Assembly (NCBI RefSeq): GCF_003073045.1
Contig: NC_037601.1
Location: forward strand, 21,922,150 to 21,986,149
Length of the DNA stretch: 64,000 nucleotides
Origin: Pomacea canaliculata
Lineage: Eukaryota; Mollusca; Gastropoda; Architaenioglossa; Ampullariidae
Direction of reading: 5' to 3'
A model generated the notes under the pieces. The model had not been told where the DNA came from. It saw only the letters and a list, made by a program, of their open reading frames with translations, and searched no databases. Below are positions 32,101 to 45,300 of this stretch, one piece after another; within the stretch, counting starts at the first letter, position 1, and the number at the start of each line of letters is the position of its first letter. A program made the position numbers and the translations under genes.

Positions 32101-33377
32101 AATTGAGAAAAAGAAAAACAAAGACCAGCATTCTTTAAAAAGTCTACGATAATACCTGTTTTTCTTTCTAAAGCTTCTATAAGGACAGGGTTTTGGTCAC
32201 AGCAAACATCTAATATCTCTACTGCGCAGTCCCTCCTCTGTAGGTAGAAATACTAATAGTCTTGTTATATTCGCAATACCTGTTGTCATGTTTTCTTCGC
32301 TCTACACGCAGCAATGTGGGTGTGTTACTGACAGATCGAGGTAGATCATAAGGCAAGCAGTAAGACATTGTTTCTGTAATCCTACCAACACAGAACTGAC
32401 TGCTAATAACTGAGAATAACATTCAGAAAATATCACTGACCGATTAGGCAATTGATTTATCAAAGTTGTGTTCTCAAAAATAAATGTATTTTGCGTAGTT
32501 ATTCAAATACTTTTAACTCACACATGAAGCCAAAATAGTTAAACTGCCGTGCAGTAAACTCGTGGTAGTAATAGTTTACTGAAAAGATTTCTAGATAAAA
32601 AATCTTAAGCTCATGGCTGGTGCTGGACTGAGAATTAGATAAAAGGACAAAGCAGTTACAAAACTGTTATAAGCAATCTTCTGCATGTAGAGGTCAGTGA
32701 TTGGTGGCTTCTATATCCAGCGTGTGTTCAAAGGCTGTGTAACTTAGGTGTTTCAAAGCTATTCACTTCTCCATGAACTATGCTTCTCGGGTGAAACTAA
32801 ACATGTTAGAAATATGTTTTCAAATGTTAACAAGTTAATGAATATGCAACGCAACTCACGAAAAATGTTTATAGACATAATGCCAAATGCATCAGACTAA
32901 AACAGATACTCATAAATATAGAATAAGATTTAGAGTTGAAACACAGAGATGCGCGTGAGTCTCTTGCACGGGGGAAAAAAAATCAAAGCAAGATTTGTAA
33001 TACACACTGAAATAAAGTCACATCAAACACATTGAACAAGTGTGAACAAAATGATGAAAGAAATTAATTTTTTGTTGAAAAAATTACATGCATACAAAAT
33101 AACTGGAAAACACCAAAAGCAATAAACAGCCAGCAGCACAAAAAAACAACAACAACAAAAAACAAAAAAAACAACAACAAAAAACAATGTAATAACGTCT
33201 TCTCCTTCACCTCTAAAAAAAAAAAACAAATAAACTTCCAAAAGCAAACGAAAAAAAGGCTCACACACAAAATGTCTTCGGTTAGGAAGAACTGAAAACG
33301 GAAGGTCAGTCAGTTCTTGTAACACCAAATACCGGTTTACAAGGCCTAAACAAAGGGTGCAAGGTGAGCAGCGCCAC
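23151..33377. other. About 10 kb without a recognisable gene
   Basis: Both strands were read. ORFs here are short, without family motifs or paired splice sites. Visible structures are a hairpin CTAGGC-AGTC-GCCTAG at 23352-23367, A-rich tracts near 24831-24855 and 26071, T runs near 27128, and an A/C-rich low-complexity block at 33117-33237. Part of the right end should be the 3' untranslated region of the minus-strand gene that stops at 33378. Confidence 0.5.
33117..33237. repeat. A-rich low-complexity block (CAA/AAAC runs)
   Basis: Runs of ACAACAACAAC and AAAACAAAAAAAAC just downstream of the stop codon of the large minus-strand gene. No coding meaning is likely. Confidence 0.7.
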
Positions 33378-36300
33378 CTACGCGTTCCGTTTCTCCAATT
33401 CGCTCGTCTTGCGCAAAACTTTGGCAGCAATGTCGCCGGTATCTTCGCTATCAGGGAGGTATCTGTCTAGAAGCTGGCGATGTCGGTCCATCCTTTCTTG
33501 AGCGTTACGCACTTGCTCGCGAATGCGAATGAAGGAGGAGGGCTGGTACAGCAGGTCGTTGGGAGGTATTCGGGACTCCACCCGATACTGCGGCCCCATC
33601 CGAGTTGGGATTAGACAGGGACAGGAATAAAAACACCGGGGTAAGGTCAAGTTTGTAAATGGAAGGACAGGACTATCAGAGGATTACACTATGCTTGTCC
33701 TTATCAGTTTTAGACATTTCATCCACAAAGTTTGGACTAGTAATCACACTGCTAACAATCACTGAACCGCTTATTCTCTCACAAATGGTATCATTTATAA
33801 GCCTTTAAAGCATACCAAGAAGAAAAACTGCTTGTTGAAGGCGTTTCTTTCTACAACTTTCTGTCACTCAGCATGTATAGTCATAGTAATTATTCTTTGT
33901 ATTTTTCTATATCGTTAAAAATAATGCAATGCCGTTTTTGTACATCCATAGAAAATATAAACCTAATATCCACATTCATAAATCACAATGTCCGGATACT
34001 AAAACTAATGAGTAGGCTAACTGTTTTCAGAGAAGTGCGAAGTATCCAATTGCTTGATTACCTGCCAAGATAGAATATTCTTGGGTTTGGAGAAGCCTTC
34101 CTCAGTGCGTATAGCTTTCCTCTCCGTCAATCTTGGCTGCAAAGATATGTGGGTTTTTTTTCTGGGGTGTCACGTGACCGCTGACCAGAGACTACAGGCT
34201 ACTGAGTGCTTCAGCTGATAGGGCAAATATCTGCCTTCCTTAACGAGTAAGATTCCTTGCAATATTTTACGTATGGGCATCTTTATCTTTGCTCTTTGTG
34301 TCACTGACATTGTTATTTAGCGACATGTCATAAAAAGAACTTCGAATACTTGTGAAAATAAATAAGAAAGTCAGAAGAACAAATTTTTGTTATATCCCAT
34401 AAGGTTAGAAAAGTTACAATTACAGTGATTTAAAGAAAAAGTTTTTCATCGATTTACTCCGACAACGAACAAAACTGTACAGGAATGAAACTTTCAATAT
34501 GTTTAAGCTACTTAAACAGAATCCTAAAATGTAATTTTAACTAAAGATGTATATCTATGAATGTATAATATACATGTGTGTATGTGTGTGCGCGTTTTTA
34601 GGCCATTAACTACAGGAAAGTCAAGGAATAAGCAAATGCTTTTAACTGCTTTATACGTACCTACTTCCGAAGCTAGGGATCGGGGAAAATCTAATAATAA
34701 TCTAAGGACTGAGCATTACGGGTATTTTAGGGATGTCGATGGTTGTTTAGGGTTTAGGACAGTAAGAAATAATGATAGCACTGTTTGTCGCTGGTCAGTG
34801 CGATCTTCGTGACTAGGAATGACCACCAGCAGAAGACATTTCATTGTTCCTGCCATTGCTTTTTCTTCTTCTCCGTTCCTTTTGTTGTCCTTTGAAAAGG
34901 CCGCTTTAGTTTTCCATGCGGTTAGGTGAGAGACACGGCAAAACAACATGTACAGGCACACTCCACAACAAAGCAAAGCCATTCCAGTGGTCACTTTCCT
35001 TACAAGAGCACATCGCAGCAGCAGATGCTCTATGACAAGCTAATATATTCAACAACTGACCCATCAGTCCCACAAGTCTCGTGGTAGGGACGCAGGTCAT
35101 TCACTGGTGCAACGCCTTGCCATACCAAGATGGTGTATCGCAAGATTGTTCCCATGCACAGCGCAGCATGCAGTTACTTATTAAAGTTAGTGAATGTATT
35201 CCCTTTCATGAAAGAGGGGGAAGTAAAAGAGTCAATTGTTCGCACATGATATATATGAAAAGAGTGATGAAATCATAATAACGCGCATCATAACATTAAA
35301 TATTAACCCTGTTGAAATGTTGAGCATTGTGATGGATCTTATTACGATTTCCATCTACGGATGACGAAGGCAGAAGAAAAAGAGGAGGAGGGTCGTTTCC
35401 CTAATCTTTCAATCATTGGGGAGCGAAGTGTTCAAAACCACGCTTTTCTCGGAGCCAGCTCCAGCTCCACTCCCTTAACCCTACTACTCAGACTTAATTA
35501 ACAGGGCTGGATTCTTTACCGTAATAAATCATTAGTTGTTGTCGGCGTAAATCACCAATCTAATTCTCAACCCCTACCCCGCACCTATTTCCGACAAGTG
35601 GGTCGACTAGGGAAGTTTGCTCCGTCATACGGGTATAAAACTAATGCACCCTTCCCCCCATAGTGCGAAATCACCTCAGGGTGGAAGCACTTTCCTACTA
35701 AATACGCCAAGCAATCAGGTGATGGCACACATTCAGTTAGAAGGGAAAGCGCACGTTTCGTGTTAAAATATATACACGTGTGTGTATATATATATAAGGG
35801 GCTCATTTCACTTCAGCATTGTTCTTTTAAGATCTTATTGATAAATATTAGCTTTCTCGCCTTTATTTTTTTTATTACCTATGTTAAATTTCCCAACAAA
35901 AGGATTATGCAGTCGTTGGTAAACTTTTCTGTATCAAAGTTTTATTTGCTAACACCAGTTAAAAAAGCAAATTTATTACTGCTCGTGGTATGTGTATATC
36001 AACCTTTTGAGGTTTCAAGAAAGAAGCAGACACTATGTGGCTGCACTCATCTCTGTAAGCGTCATTTGCATGTCTGTCTCCTTCTAACGTGTAAAAGACT
36101 ACCTTTAATCAGGGACAGTACTGTATCCTATCAGTAACAAAATGTTTACAAGAACGGTACATCAGAGACCAGGATGACTTAGGTAAGTTCCTTTGGTAAT
36201 CTCTTGGCGCTACCTACGCTTTTGATGATGGGGAGTTTTAAAAGAGTCCCAAAGTAAAATGAGTTTTCTTTTTAATATATATCCATCTATCGTCTTTCGT

Positions 36301-39300
36301 AGTGGCTGTATATGGTTGTCACTAAGGACGTGTGTATGAAGAGATGTTCTTTATTTAGCAATATTTGTATAACCTTCAGACCTGCAACCAGGGGAGTGGT
36401 GTGCTTAAATGCACTTTATAAAATAAAGTTCATATGATCATATACAGGAAATTTAAAAAGAAATTCAAGCATTGATGATAACGTCCCGTCTTTTCTTTAA
36501 TCTACCGTCAGGTCTGTAGGTAAGCCGTTTGCCTTTTGAAAGACTGGTTTTTAATTTCTTTGATAAACACTGTAATTTTGCGTCGACTTTTAGTTTATTA
36601 CAGGATAACCAAAATACTTACGACTGCTTGAATTTCAAAAGACAGCGGTTTCATTATCCAGTTAAATGCGTTAGAGTTCGTTACAAGGGAATGGTAGTCT
36701 GTTGATATTCTGTTATGTCTATGGTGGGTATTCATTTCTAGTCCTTTCCCAACTCGATTAAATTGCTCCTGGGGACGAATTGAGCATCTGAAGTTTGTGG
36801 ACACTTTTCTGAACGGATGGGAAATGCAAACGTTTATGTAAAACCCCAATCTATGAATGTCTTACATTTCTTTTAGTTATGGTTACCGAACAAATGCATA
36901 GAGCTGTCCTTAGAAAGTATAAGTGCCTAAGTCAAACGGATTCTGTTACTTTTTTCTTGTTATCTCTTTTTTTTTTTTCGCCGGAGAAGTCTGGTCTCAT
37001 TATCTAGAAAGCTTCCCAGCTGCTAAGAAGCTATGAAGATACATACTGCCCTTTATGTTTAATTCGACGGAGAGACGGATAGAAATGTGAAGGACAGGTT
37101 ATCAGGATTTCAGGATACTATCTTTTATTGCGCAAAGCTTTCTTAAATGTTCAGACAGAGTGGAACTGTACAGCATCTACCCTCGGTTAAGAGGAGCAAA
37201 ATCGGATTAGAGCAAAGCGCTTATGAAAATTCTTGGTTTGAAAATGAATGAATAGAAACTATGAATGATGAATGAAACCCCAAACAGTTTAATTCTAGCC
37301 AAAGTGAGAAAAATGTAGATACATATCATGACGTTTTATTTTTAGCTATGTGCGGTATGAACGTTTGAGGGGTGAAATGTACTGGGTGGGACGGGAGGGC
37401 CTGGGAAGAAACTTACCAGAGGTGGGGTGGATGCTGTCATCCCGGCAGAAGCAGTTCCAGTGTAGACACTCTCCTGAAACAAAACAAAGTATATGGGGTG
37501 CCACAGGGATCTGGGAGGGATGATTGAAAGACCAAGGTGATGAAGAGACAGACTACTGAGAATGGTTAGAGACTGCAGTCTCCGAGGCAAGATGTGATCC
37601 TAAAGCTGAAATTACCAAATGTTCATGTAGGTCAGATGGCATCAAGTCAAAATGTGTACTCGTCCATCGCGTACACTGATTATTCATTGTACACTTTGTC
37701 CACACGATAATATGGGAAACACATGCATATCGTTATGGTATTTAGACAGAGCATCCGAGGGTGTAGACTTACTTTATAGGTAAATATATAAATGCTAACT
37801 CCATACGCATATTGAAGCATTATCAAACATTCCACGCCATTTTTTTCTGTTTTAACGACTGTTATTTTTGATGCCTTGAATACTCTGTCATACTAATGCA
37901 ACCTCGAACCTGCTGTATAAAACCAGAAAGAAAATTAAAGCTCTCATCTAGCAAAAAACAACGAAATGCTATATAAGTGCACACTTCACATCAACTTTCT
38001 TCTCAAAATAATGACAGTGGTTATGTAAACGGGACTTGGTTCTTCCTGTAAATAAGCTAGTGAAATAAATAAAGGTCTATTATTCTATTGTTAGGACTTT
38101 TAAATCAGACGCAAAGTAGGCTCGAGGCTGCATAAACCTGTAATATCAGCTTCCAGACCTGAAGAGGTGTGGTTCAGCTTTCAGTTCTGGAAAATGATGT
38201 CTACGATCGTTTCTGTTCTAGCAAAATACTTCCTGGAACCGAGATCACGCCATCAGATGTGTGGATCGCTTATTTTTTCTATACCTACCGACTCCGCAGG
38301 TGTGTCGTGCGTGCACAGAAGAATGCTTTTAATAGCACAGGAAGACGTGAACCGGTAGTAGTTACCTGAGCCTCCTTGCGCATGTTCCGGAGCTTGTCAG
38401 CGGCGAACTGAGAGCGAGGTCGCCTGCGTTTGATTGGATCGGGCTCCAGCTTGCTGGCAATAATCGCAGCCTAAAGGCGGGAATGGCAAACAGGGTGTCA
38501 GGTGGTTTATAGCTCATTGCTAGCCAGGTTGACCAAAACCGGTCTTCTGCTCACATTGACTTTATTTGTCACAAATACGCAAACTGATGCAATCCGTGGA
38601 CGATTTAGATTTTCAGACTAAAATTCATTAGAAACATTTCAAAAATCAGTGCTTAGTTTCTTTTTTCAGGGAAAGTTAAAGGTAGACGTTTAACTTTATT
38701 CATTTCTTTCAAAGCATGACTCGATTTCTGGCTATATAACATTTTAAATTGTAAATTATTACTGGATGTCTTTTTCAATATAAGATAATATACAAAGTAT
38801 TACCAGATTATATTTTCCACGATAACTATTCTCCGAAATGAATTCTGCACAAGACGCACGTGCATTTCACAAGACAACAAGCATTCAAACTGCGCGGGTT
38901 AGTAGGAAATTGGTTTCTGGCAGGCAGTGTCTTTACTACCAACCAGCTTAGAGCGCATCACGTGTCAGCATCACGTGATAAATTTGACGCATGCGCATTG
39001 TGGCTGCACACCATGCGAACGTGCCCATTTCCACATGCGCTTGCGTTCAAATGACCGCCACCAGTTTTATATATTTTTCTTTATTGAAACGTAGCAACGA
39101 TACGAAAATTCTGTCTTCTTTGGGGTACTAATGTCAACGAGGTGAATAAAGCACGATGAGCGAGCAACATCATACGGCCTCCATGGATTCCACATGGTCA
39201 AAGACATCTGTCAACGAGTGCGACAGAGGTCATGACAATGAGGCGTCGCCACCATACGCTTCACCACGGAAACCACCAAAACCAATCTGGAAATTTGACT

Positions 39301-42300
39301 CTATGAACGAGGAATGTATATGGCATGGGAGGGGCTTTGATACAAGGTACTACAGGATATTAACCATTCAGAGCATGCTCCGCCGAATATCTCGAAGGCA
39401 AAAAAAATAATAAAAAAACAAATAATGCATGCGTGAGTTAAACAAGCAGCATTTATTAGAATATACTAAAATCATTCATTAGATTATCCGCCGCGCTGGT
39501 GGTGGTCGTCTTGATGCTGACATGCTAGATGCAAAAGCCTGGAGGCTGAAACTGATGATACAGGACGATGGGTAGTTAGGAGTGAGTGAAGATGATGACA
39601 TCAATGGCGTTCAAAACAGTGGTGCGCACAAAACTTTTCTGAAACAAGTGTCAGTAAAACGCATTCGTTGCCAAGAACATGAAGGACTCTGGTGACATGA
39701 GAAACTGCAAGCTTGTTCTCGTGTAAATAGCCAAAAACTGAGCTGAAAAGCGTGGCCATAAGCTTGTGAGTAGCAATGGAGCAGCGCAACACCCGTTAGT
39801 GACGTCACAGAACGCCGTTATCTCAAGAGCTTTCACGAGACAAAGGCGAAAAGCGACCAGCTACAGAAAAATAAAAATAAACATAAGCAGCCTTTTAAAA
39901 GGAGATCGTTCGGCGGAGAATTCTGAATTAATTCTGACCACAAAAAAAAATATGGCGAGGGTGATAGAACGCTTTCGCTGAGCCAAGGCAAATCACTCAG
40001 TTCTGTTTGAGCAATAACTTGCAAGTAAATGCCGTGCAGCGGTGGCAAGACACTTACAAAGAACAGCACAGTGAGTGCAATAGCCAAAAAAAAAAAAAAA
40101 AAGGTCACCTTTGCTCGGTTGCTGGGCTTGGGCCCCTTACTCGGGACGTATACCTGAGGAAAACCAATCAGAGATTGACGGGCCGGCAAAGCCTTGGGCT
40201 TAGGGGCAGCTGGGGCTAACAGGCTGCGGACTCTGGCTCCAACACGTGACCTGGGCTGTGCTGGGGAAACACGCATAGAGGAAGAGCCCAGCACGCGGCT
40301 CATCAGTACAAGCCGTCTGATCCTGGCTCTCTGCTCTTCCTCTGCTGTGCGATCCGGTTTCCTGACTCTTACCAGAGGCCGGTCATGTTGGTAGTAACCA
40401 TACAGGCTACTGAATGGCGTGCGAACAGGTCCTCGCGACAGAAAGCGCCGCGGGACCTTGTGAGCCCTGAGGTTAGCAGTTGGCAGTGGTGGCGGTGGTG
40501 GTTCGTCAAAGATGAAGCGGGGGGTAGCTCTCAGCGCACGACGGCGCCGACGAGCTGGGGGAGCACTACTGGACCGTATCCAGCGCTCGGCTACAGACCG
40601 CCAGGTTGTCACCACGCGCGGCTGAGCTTTCTCTTCGGCCCTTCCCCCATAAAAGACAGACGGGGGCACAGAAGCGGCCCTGGCCTCGGCCCTTTTCACT
40701 TGGGGTGGCACAGAGCGAGCCCGCCGGTCGTACTCGGGTCGAACAGTATACACTATTATTGGACGGCTAGGGACAAACTTAATGCCGGAGGTTTTGGTGG
40801 TGGTGGTGGATGCGGCAGTGGTGGCCTTGATGCGGTCTACCTCAGAGTACGCTGGGGGCGCGGAGCGGGGTGGGACGGAGGCAGCTCTAATGACTCGCCC
40901 GCGCGCCACCCGCCGTGAAGCGACTGATGTCTGAGGCGTGGCGTAGCTCTCCGATGACACCTGTGGGAAGGCAGGACACACATGGGTTAGGTTCACCTAA
41001 CCACAAAACAGGAAGGGGTGTGCTTTTAGTCAGAATTAGGAGGGTCAGATTGGGCTGGAGAAAAATAGACGATTTTTTTTTTTTTGGTTCTTGTTGCTAC
41101 TCTGGAAGGACCTAAATGGAGGAAAAAAAAGCGTTAAAATCGAGACTTTGGGGTGAAAATAAAAGAATACAAAACTGAACCATGGGTAGGATGTAGGATA
41201 TGAAGAAAGGAAACAAGAATGATAATTTCTTTTAAAAAACTCAAGAATTGTATCTTCTACTTAAAATGTGGAGCAGAGAGAAGAAAGGAAGGTGAAGAAA
41301 ATACGAGGATAAGAAACAAAATCACTGTTCTTGCCACGCATATGGAACGCAGTGGAGAGTGTTAGCAGGGAAGACATAACTGCAGCTTTTTAGTCAAGGT
41401 CAGAATGAAACTTTGCGGCACCCGAAAATGTGTGACGACTCCGGCAGACCTACCCGTTTGATCACCTCGGCCTGTTTTAACATCTACCTACACTGCAACC
41501 TGATAAATCTGGTTCCTTCATGTTCTTAGGGGAGTCGGTGCCTACAGAAACTCAAACAGTGTTAGATATATTCGCACGGCAACCCTCCCTAACTGAGTCA
41601 GGTGGCGAGCAGAGCACGCACGTTTAAGCAGCAGCGAGAAAAATGGCGAAGGGGATAAGCAAAAAAAAAAAAAAAAGGCTTTCACTTCATTTTTTCCAGT
41701 GGATCATTTGAGTTCTGATGAGTAATTTCGGATTTTACCACAAAACCTGCAGGTTTTGACTATGAATTTTTGGCTGTTGTAGTTTTACAAAGCAATAAAG
41801 CGAATGCCAAGTATAAAGCGATGAATTATTGCTGATAATCTTTGCGACTATCACCAAAGCCCTCGCATATGGACATTATAGCCTGGAACTATTAAATACT
41901 GTGAGATACGACCATGTGCTCGCCAGCCTGGCTATGCTGGACACACATTAAGCGATGACACCACAGCAAAATGAGTATGCATACGAAATATGAAGTGTGA
42001 TGCAATGTATGAAAAAGTAGAACGACCTCAAAAACAGAATTAGAGTTCCTCAGGCTCGTTGTTTAATGTAAATTAATTCATAACTTTAGCAGATTGATTT
42101 TTTCGAAATATAGTTTCAAAACACATTAATTATTGTATAAAAAGTGAAATATTTAATTTTCTCTTAAAATAATTTAGATCGATTGAATTGGTTCATACTG
42201 AGAAAGAACATTATTTTAAATAAAACAACACAAATTTTTAAAATGTACACAAACTGAAATTTGAGAAATCTTTTTTAATAAAATTTATTAAATAACGAAT

Positions 42301-45300
42301 TTAATAGTAATTATTACCTGCAGAAAAGTGATCAATATATGATTTTTCTTAAGTTTTTGTAAAAAAAATTTGGGTTGTAAAAGGTATCTTTACTTTAGAA
42401 TAACTTGTTTTTATGATTACAAAACAGTTGACAGAAAATATTAATTAGAATTTTTTTTCTTCCTGTATGCGAAGACGAGTGTGTTATACACATTATTCAC
42501 GCATGTTTACGATAAGAGCATAAATAATCAACTTATTTTAGGATTAAAAAGAAGTTGTTTTCGAGCCTGAGAAACAAGTTTCGATGAGCGATGTGACATG
42601 TCCACCACAGATCCTCCAACTAAGTGTTGTGAAAGTGTGCCTATTCTACTGAAAAGGACACTCCAGGTTTCATTTTTGTTCTGACTTCCGCACAATTCTT
42701 TCCAATTCTGAACTAATATACTCATTTTCTAGCAAATGGAAACGGACAAAAGCCAGGTTTTCTATAAAAATAGATGCGGATGCGTGTAAAGAAATCGCTT
42801 ACGTTATCAGTTTTTAAAAAATTATATATATCTATACTGATTTTTTTTTTCAATTTTAATGCCAAGATGTCTAACTCAGCTACAATGCCAAAGATCGGAA
42901 TCGTGATTCTGCTGTTAAGTGATTGATATAAACGTGCATCGTGGACATGACACGTGTAATGAAAGCTGATGAAGGATTAGTGCAAGCTATTTTCAGGCCA
43001 TGGAAAATGGTCCAGTCTCGTGAAAATTCTTTCCACAATAATAACTTTGGTAAGGATTTGCATAACCACATTGTAGATGAAAGTCAATGGGGTCACATTG
43101 GTGCAGATTGGAATGAACAATACTTGTTATTAAAAATTATATAAATGGGATACTTAGGTGCTGTCCAGAGCTGTTGAGGCTGTGGTTAAAATGGACCATT
43201 TTCGTATGGAATGCGGCAACGAAAGGAGCAGCAAAATGAACCTATTCTGAGCAGCTGGATACCGTGCATATAGATATCTGGCAAGACAGAGCAGAGAGCG
43301 GCGAGGAACGCTAGGTCTCCACTACAACCCTCGCAAGGACCCCATGCTCGTTTGCCCTGCAGTGGCTCAAGACCCTTCTTGCCTCCATGCTACTGTCAAG
43401 ACTGCTAGTAAACGGTAGAGTTATGAGTTAGGTCGCAGCCAGGTCACACTTCTACGTGGTACGTGTCAGTCCACACACAGGCAACCCGCACGTGCTGATT
43501 ATACAACAGCAAAACTGCACGTGCAGGGCTTCCGATCCAAGCCGCAGCGGTTTACCTTGATGTTAATCCTATCGAGTACAGACAGTTGGACCGGTGAGCC
43601 GTCCTTTGTAACAGCTCCTGGCAGCGTGATGGCTTTGGGAGTCGATTCCGCAATGCGCGGTTTAATCACGCTGAGGGGGAAAACATCCATACGATGGGAG
43701 CGCCCATCATCCAGGTCCCTGCGATAGCTCGTCACGGGCACGTGCTCTGTTCGTTGCGAGCTCAGATGCCTGACGGGGACGTAGGTGTGTGAAGATGTGT
43801 AAGGCTTGTAGGTCGAGTAAGAAGGAGTCGAGTACTGGCGAGAAGGGGTCTCAGCAGCAGTCAGGCCATAGCGCGGGTGCTTATCCTTATCCTTATCGTT
43901 GTCCTGCCTTCCGTAGAGTTGAGAACGAAGCGACTCCATGCGCTTGACGTAGCCAGCAAGGAAGTCATCAACAGGTCGTAGCACATCCTTGCGCTTAAGC
44001 GACAGTCCCATGATCCGGTCGTCAAGCCTGGGTGCTCTGCCAAAAAGCGGTATGGGTGGCGGTGTGTAGGTAAAATCTACAATCTTCCCATCAGCCATCT
44101 TTCCCGCTCCTTCCACGCTGAGCACAAGGCTAGCGCCGTGGTAATCAGGCAAAGCTAAGGCGTCGACGGCCGACCGAGCGCGTGCCACAGCCGTTTGCAC
44201 AAGAGAATCGAGCAGCTTTTGGCTCGGGGACGATGATGGCATCACGTCGAGACAGTTATCTAAAAAAGACGAGGTGTAGGGGACAACCGCACGGTAAGGT
44301 GATCGGGAGAGGGCAGACGAAACAACACTGTTGGGCAGATACGTGGACAATGAAAGGTCGTTCATCGGAGAAGGGAGAGACGCCGTGTCGGAACACTCTT
44401 CATTCTCGTCATCATTGCCATTGTATGACGACACTTCTAAAAGTCCAGTGGTCTCAAGATGGCGAGAGGGTCCATAGGGAACGTATTCCGTATCCTGGTC
44501 AACGTAGTATGCGGAAGATGGGGACGACGAAAGAGGGTAGTCTTGAAAAGTGTAGGATGGGGTAACACTACTGTCATACGTACCATACGAAGCATCCAAG
44601 TCAGACAGGGAGCCTGTGTCGCTCAGGACGTCAGTGAGATCGCTGCCTTCGATTGATTCCACATCGTAGTAAGGTCCGAATTTTCCTCGACGTTTGCCAC
44701 GCTTGCGCAGAAGACGCTCATAGTAATTCCCAGCTGGGCGTCGCGAGGATCCCAACACCCTCGGACGTCGGCGAAATGGTTTAGCCCCCGGCTCGTGATC
44801 TACGTACACGAGGTCGTAACGGGGCAGCTCTGATTTGTCGAAATTTAAGTCAGTCGAAGCGTATGGCGACGGACGGGGATGCAGAGATGCTCGTGGACGT
44901 CCAAGGTATTTGCTTTCTTTCAGCGTGCTGACAGGTGCAGGAGCTAAGGTATGTCGTAAGGGGGAGGAGGGTCTGTAGCCTGCTAAGATCTTGGAAGGTG
45001 GTGAGGTGTGCCGCTGACCTCTATAAGGGAAGTCTGAGTGCTCCAGGGTTCTGGACAGACTGGGCTCATCGTCCAGAAAAGACTGAAGGACAGGTGCACG
45101 AGCACCAAAGCGATGCCGTATGACAGAAGGTCGAGGAGGAGGGCTAGCCATTACATCCGAAGTAGAGAGAGCAGTTGTCCTGCCAGTGGGGCTGGAGTCA
45201 TCCTCAAAGCTCACTCGCTTGCTCTGGGCAGATTTGAGCGGCCAAAGCGCCTGGACGAGATTGTAGGAGCTGGCCTCGCAGGCGATGTGGAAGAGGATGT

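Larger units (their letters stand above)
33588..37416 (-). other. Intron of the large minus-strand gene
   Basis: About 3.8 kb without a supported exon. It contains a SINE 3' remnant near 35.5 kb and the E-box palindrome near 34.17 kb. Confidence 0.5.

Noticed and set aside
33023..33430. Hydrophobic minus-strand frame of 135 codons
   Set aside because: Built on T-rich complement of the A-rich low-complexity block, and it overlaps the true last exon in another frame.
40385..40918. Plus-strand frame of 177 codons
   Set aside because: It lies antisense to the supported minus-strand exon 40154-40960 and has the Gly/Trp/Ser pattern of a shadow frame of GC-rich coding sequence.
44182..44565. Plus-strand frame of 127 codons
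   Set aside because: Antisense shadow of the 588-codon exon. No splice partners.
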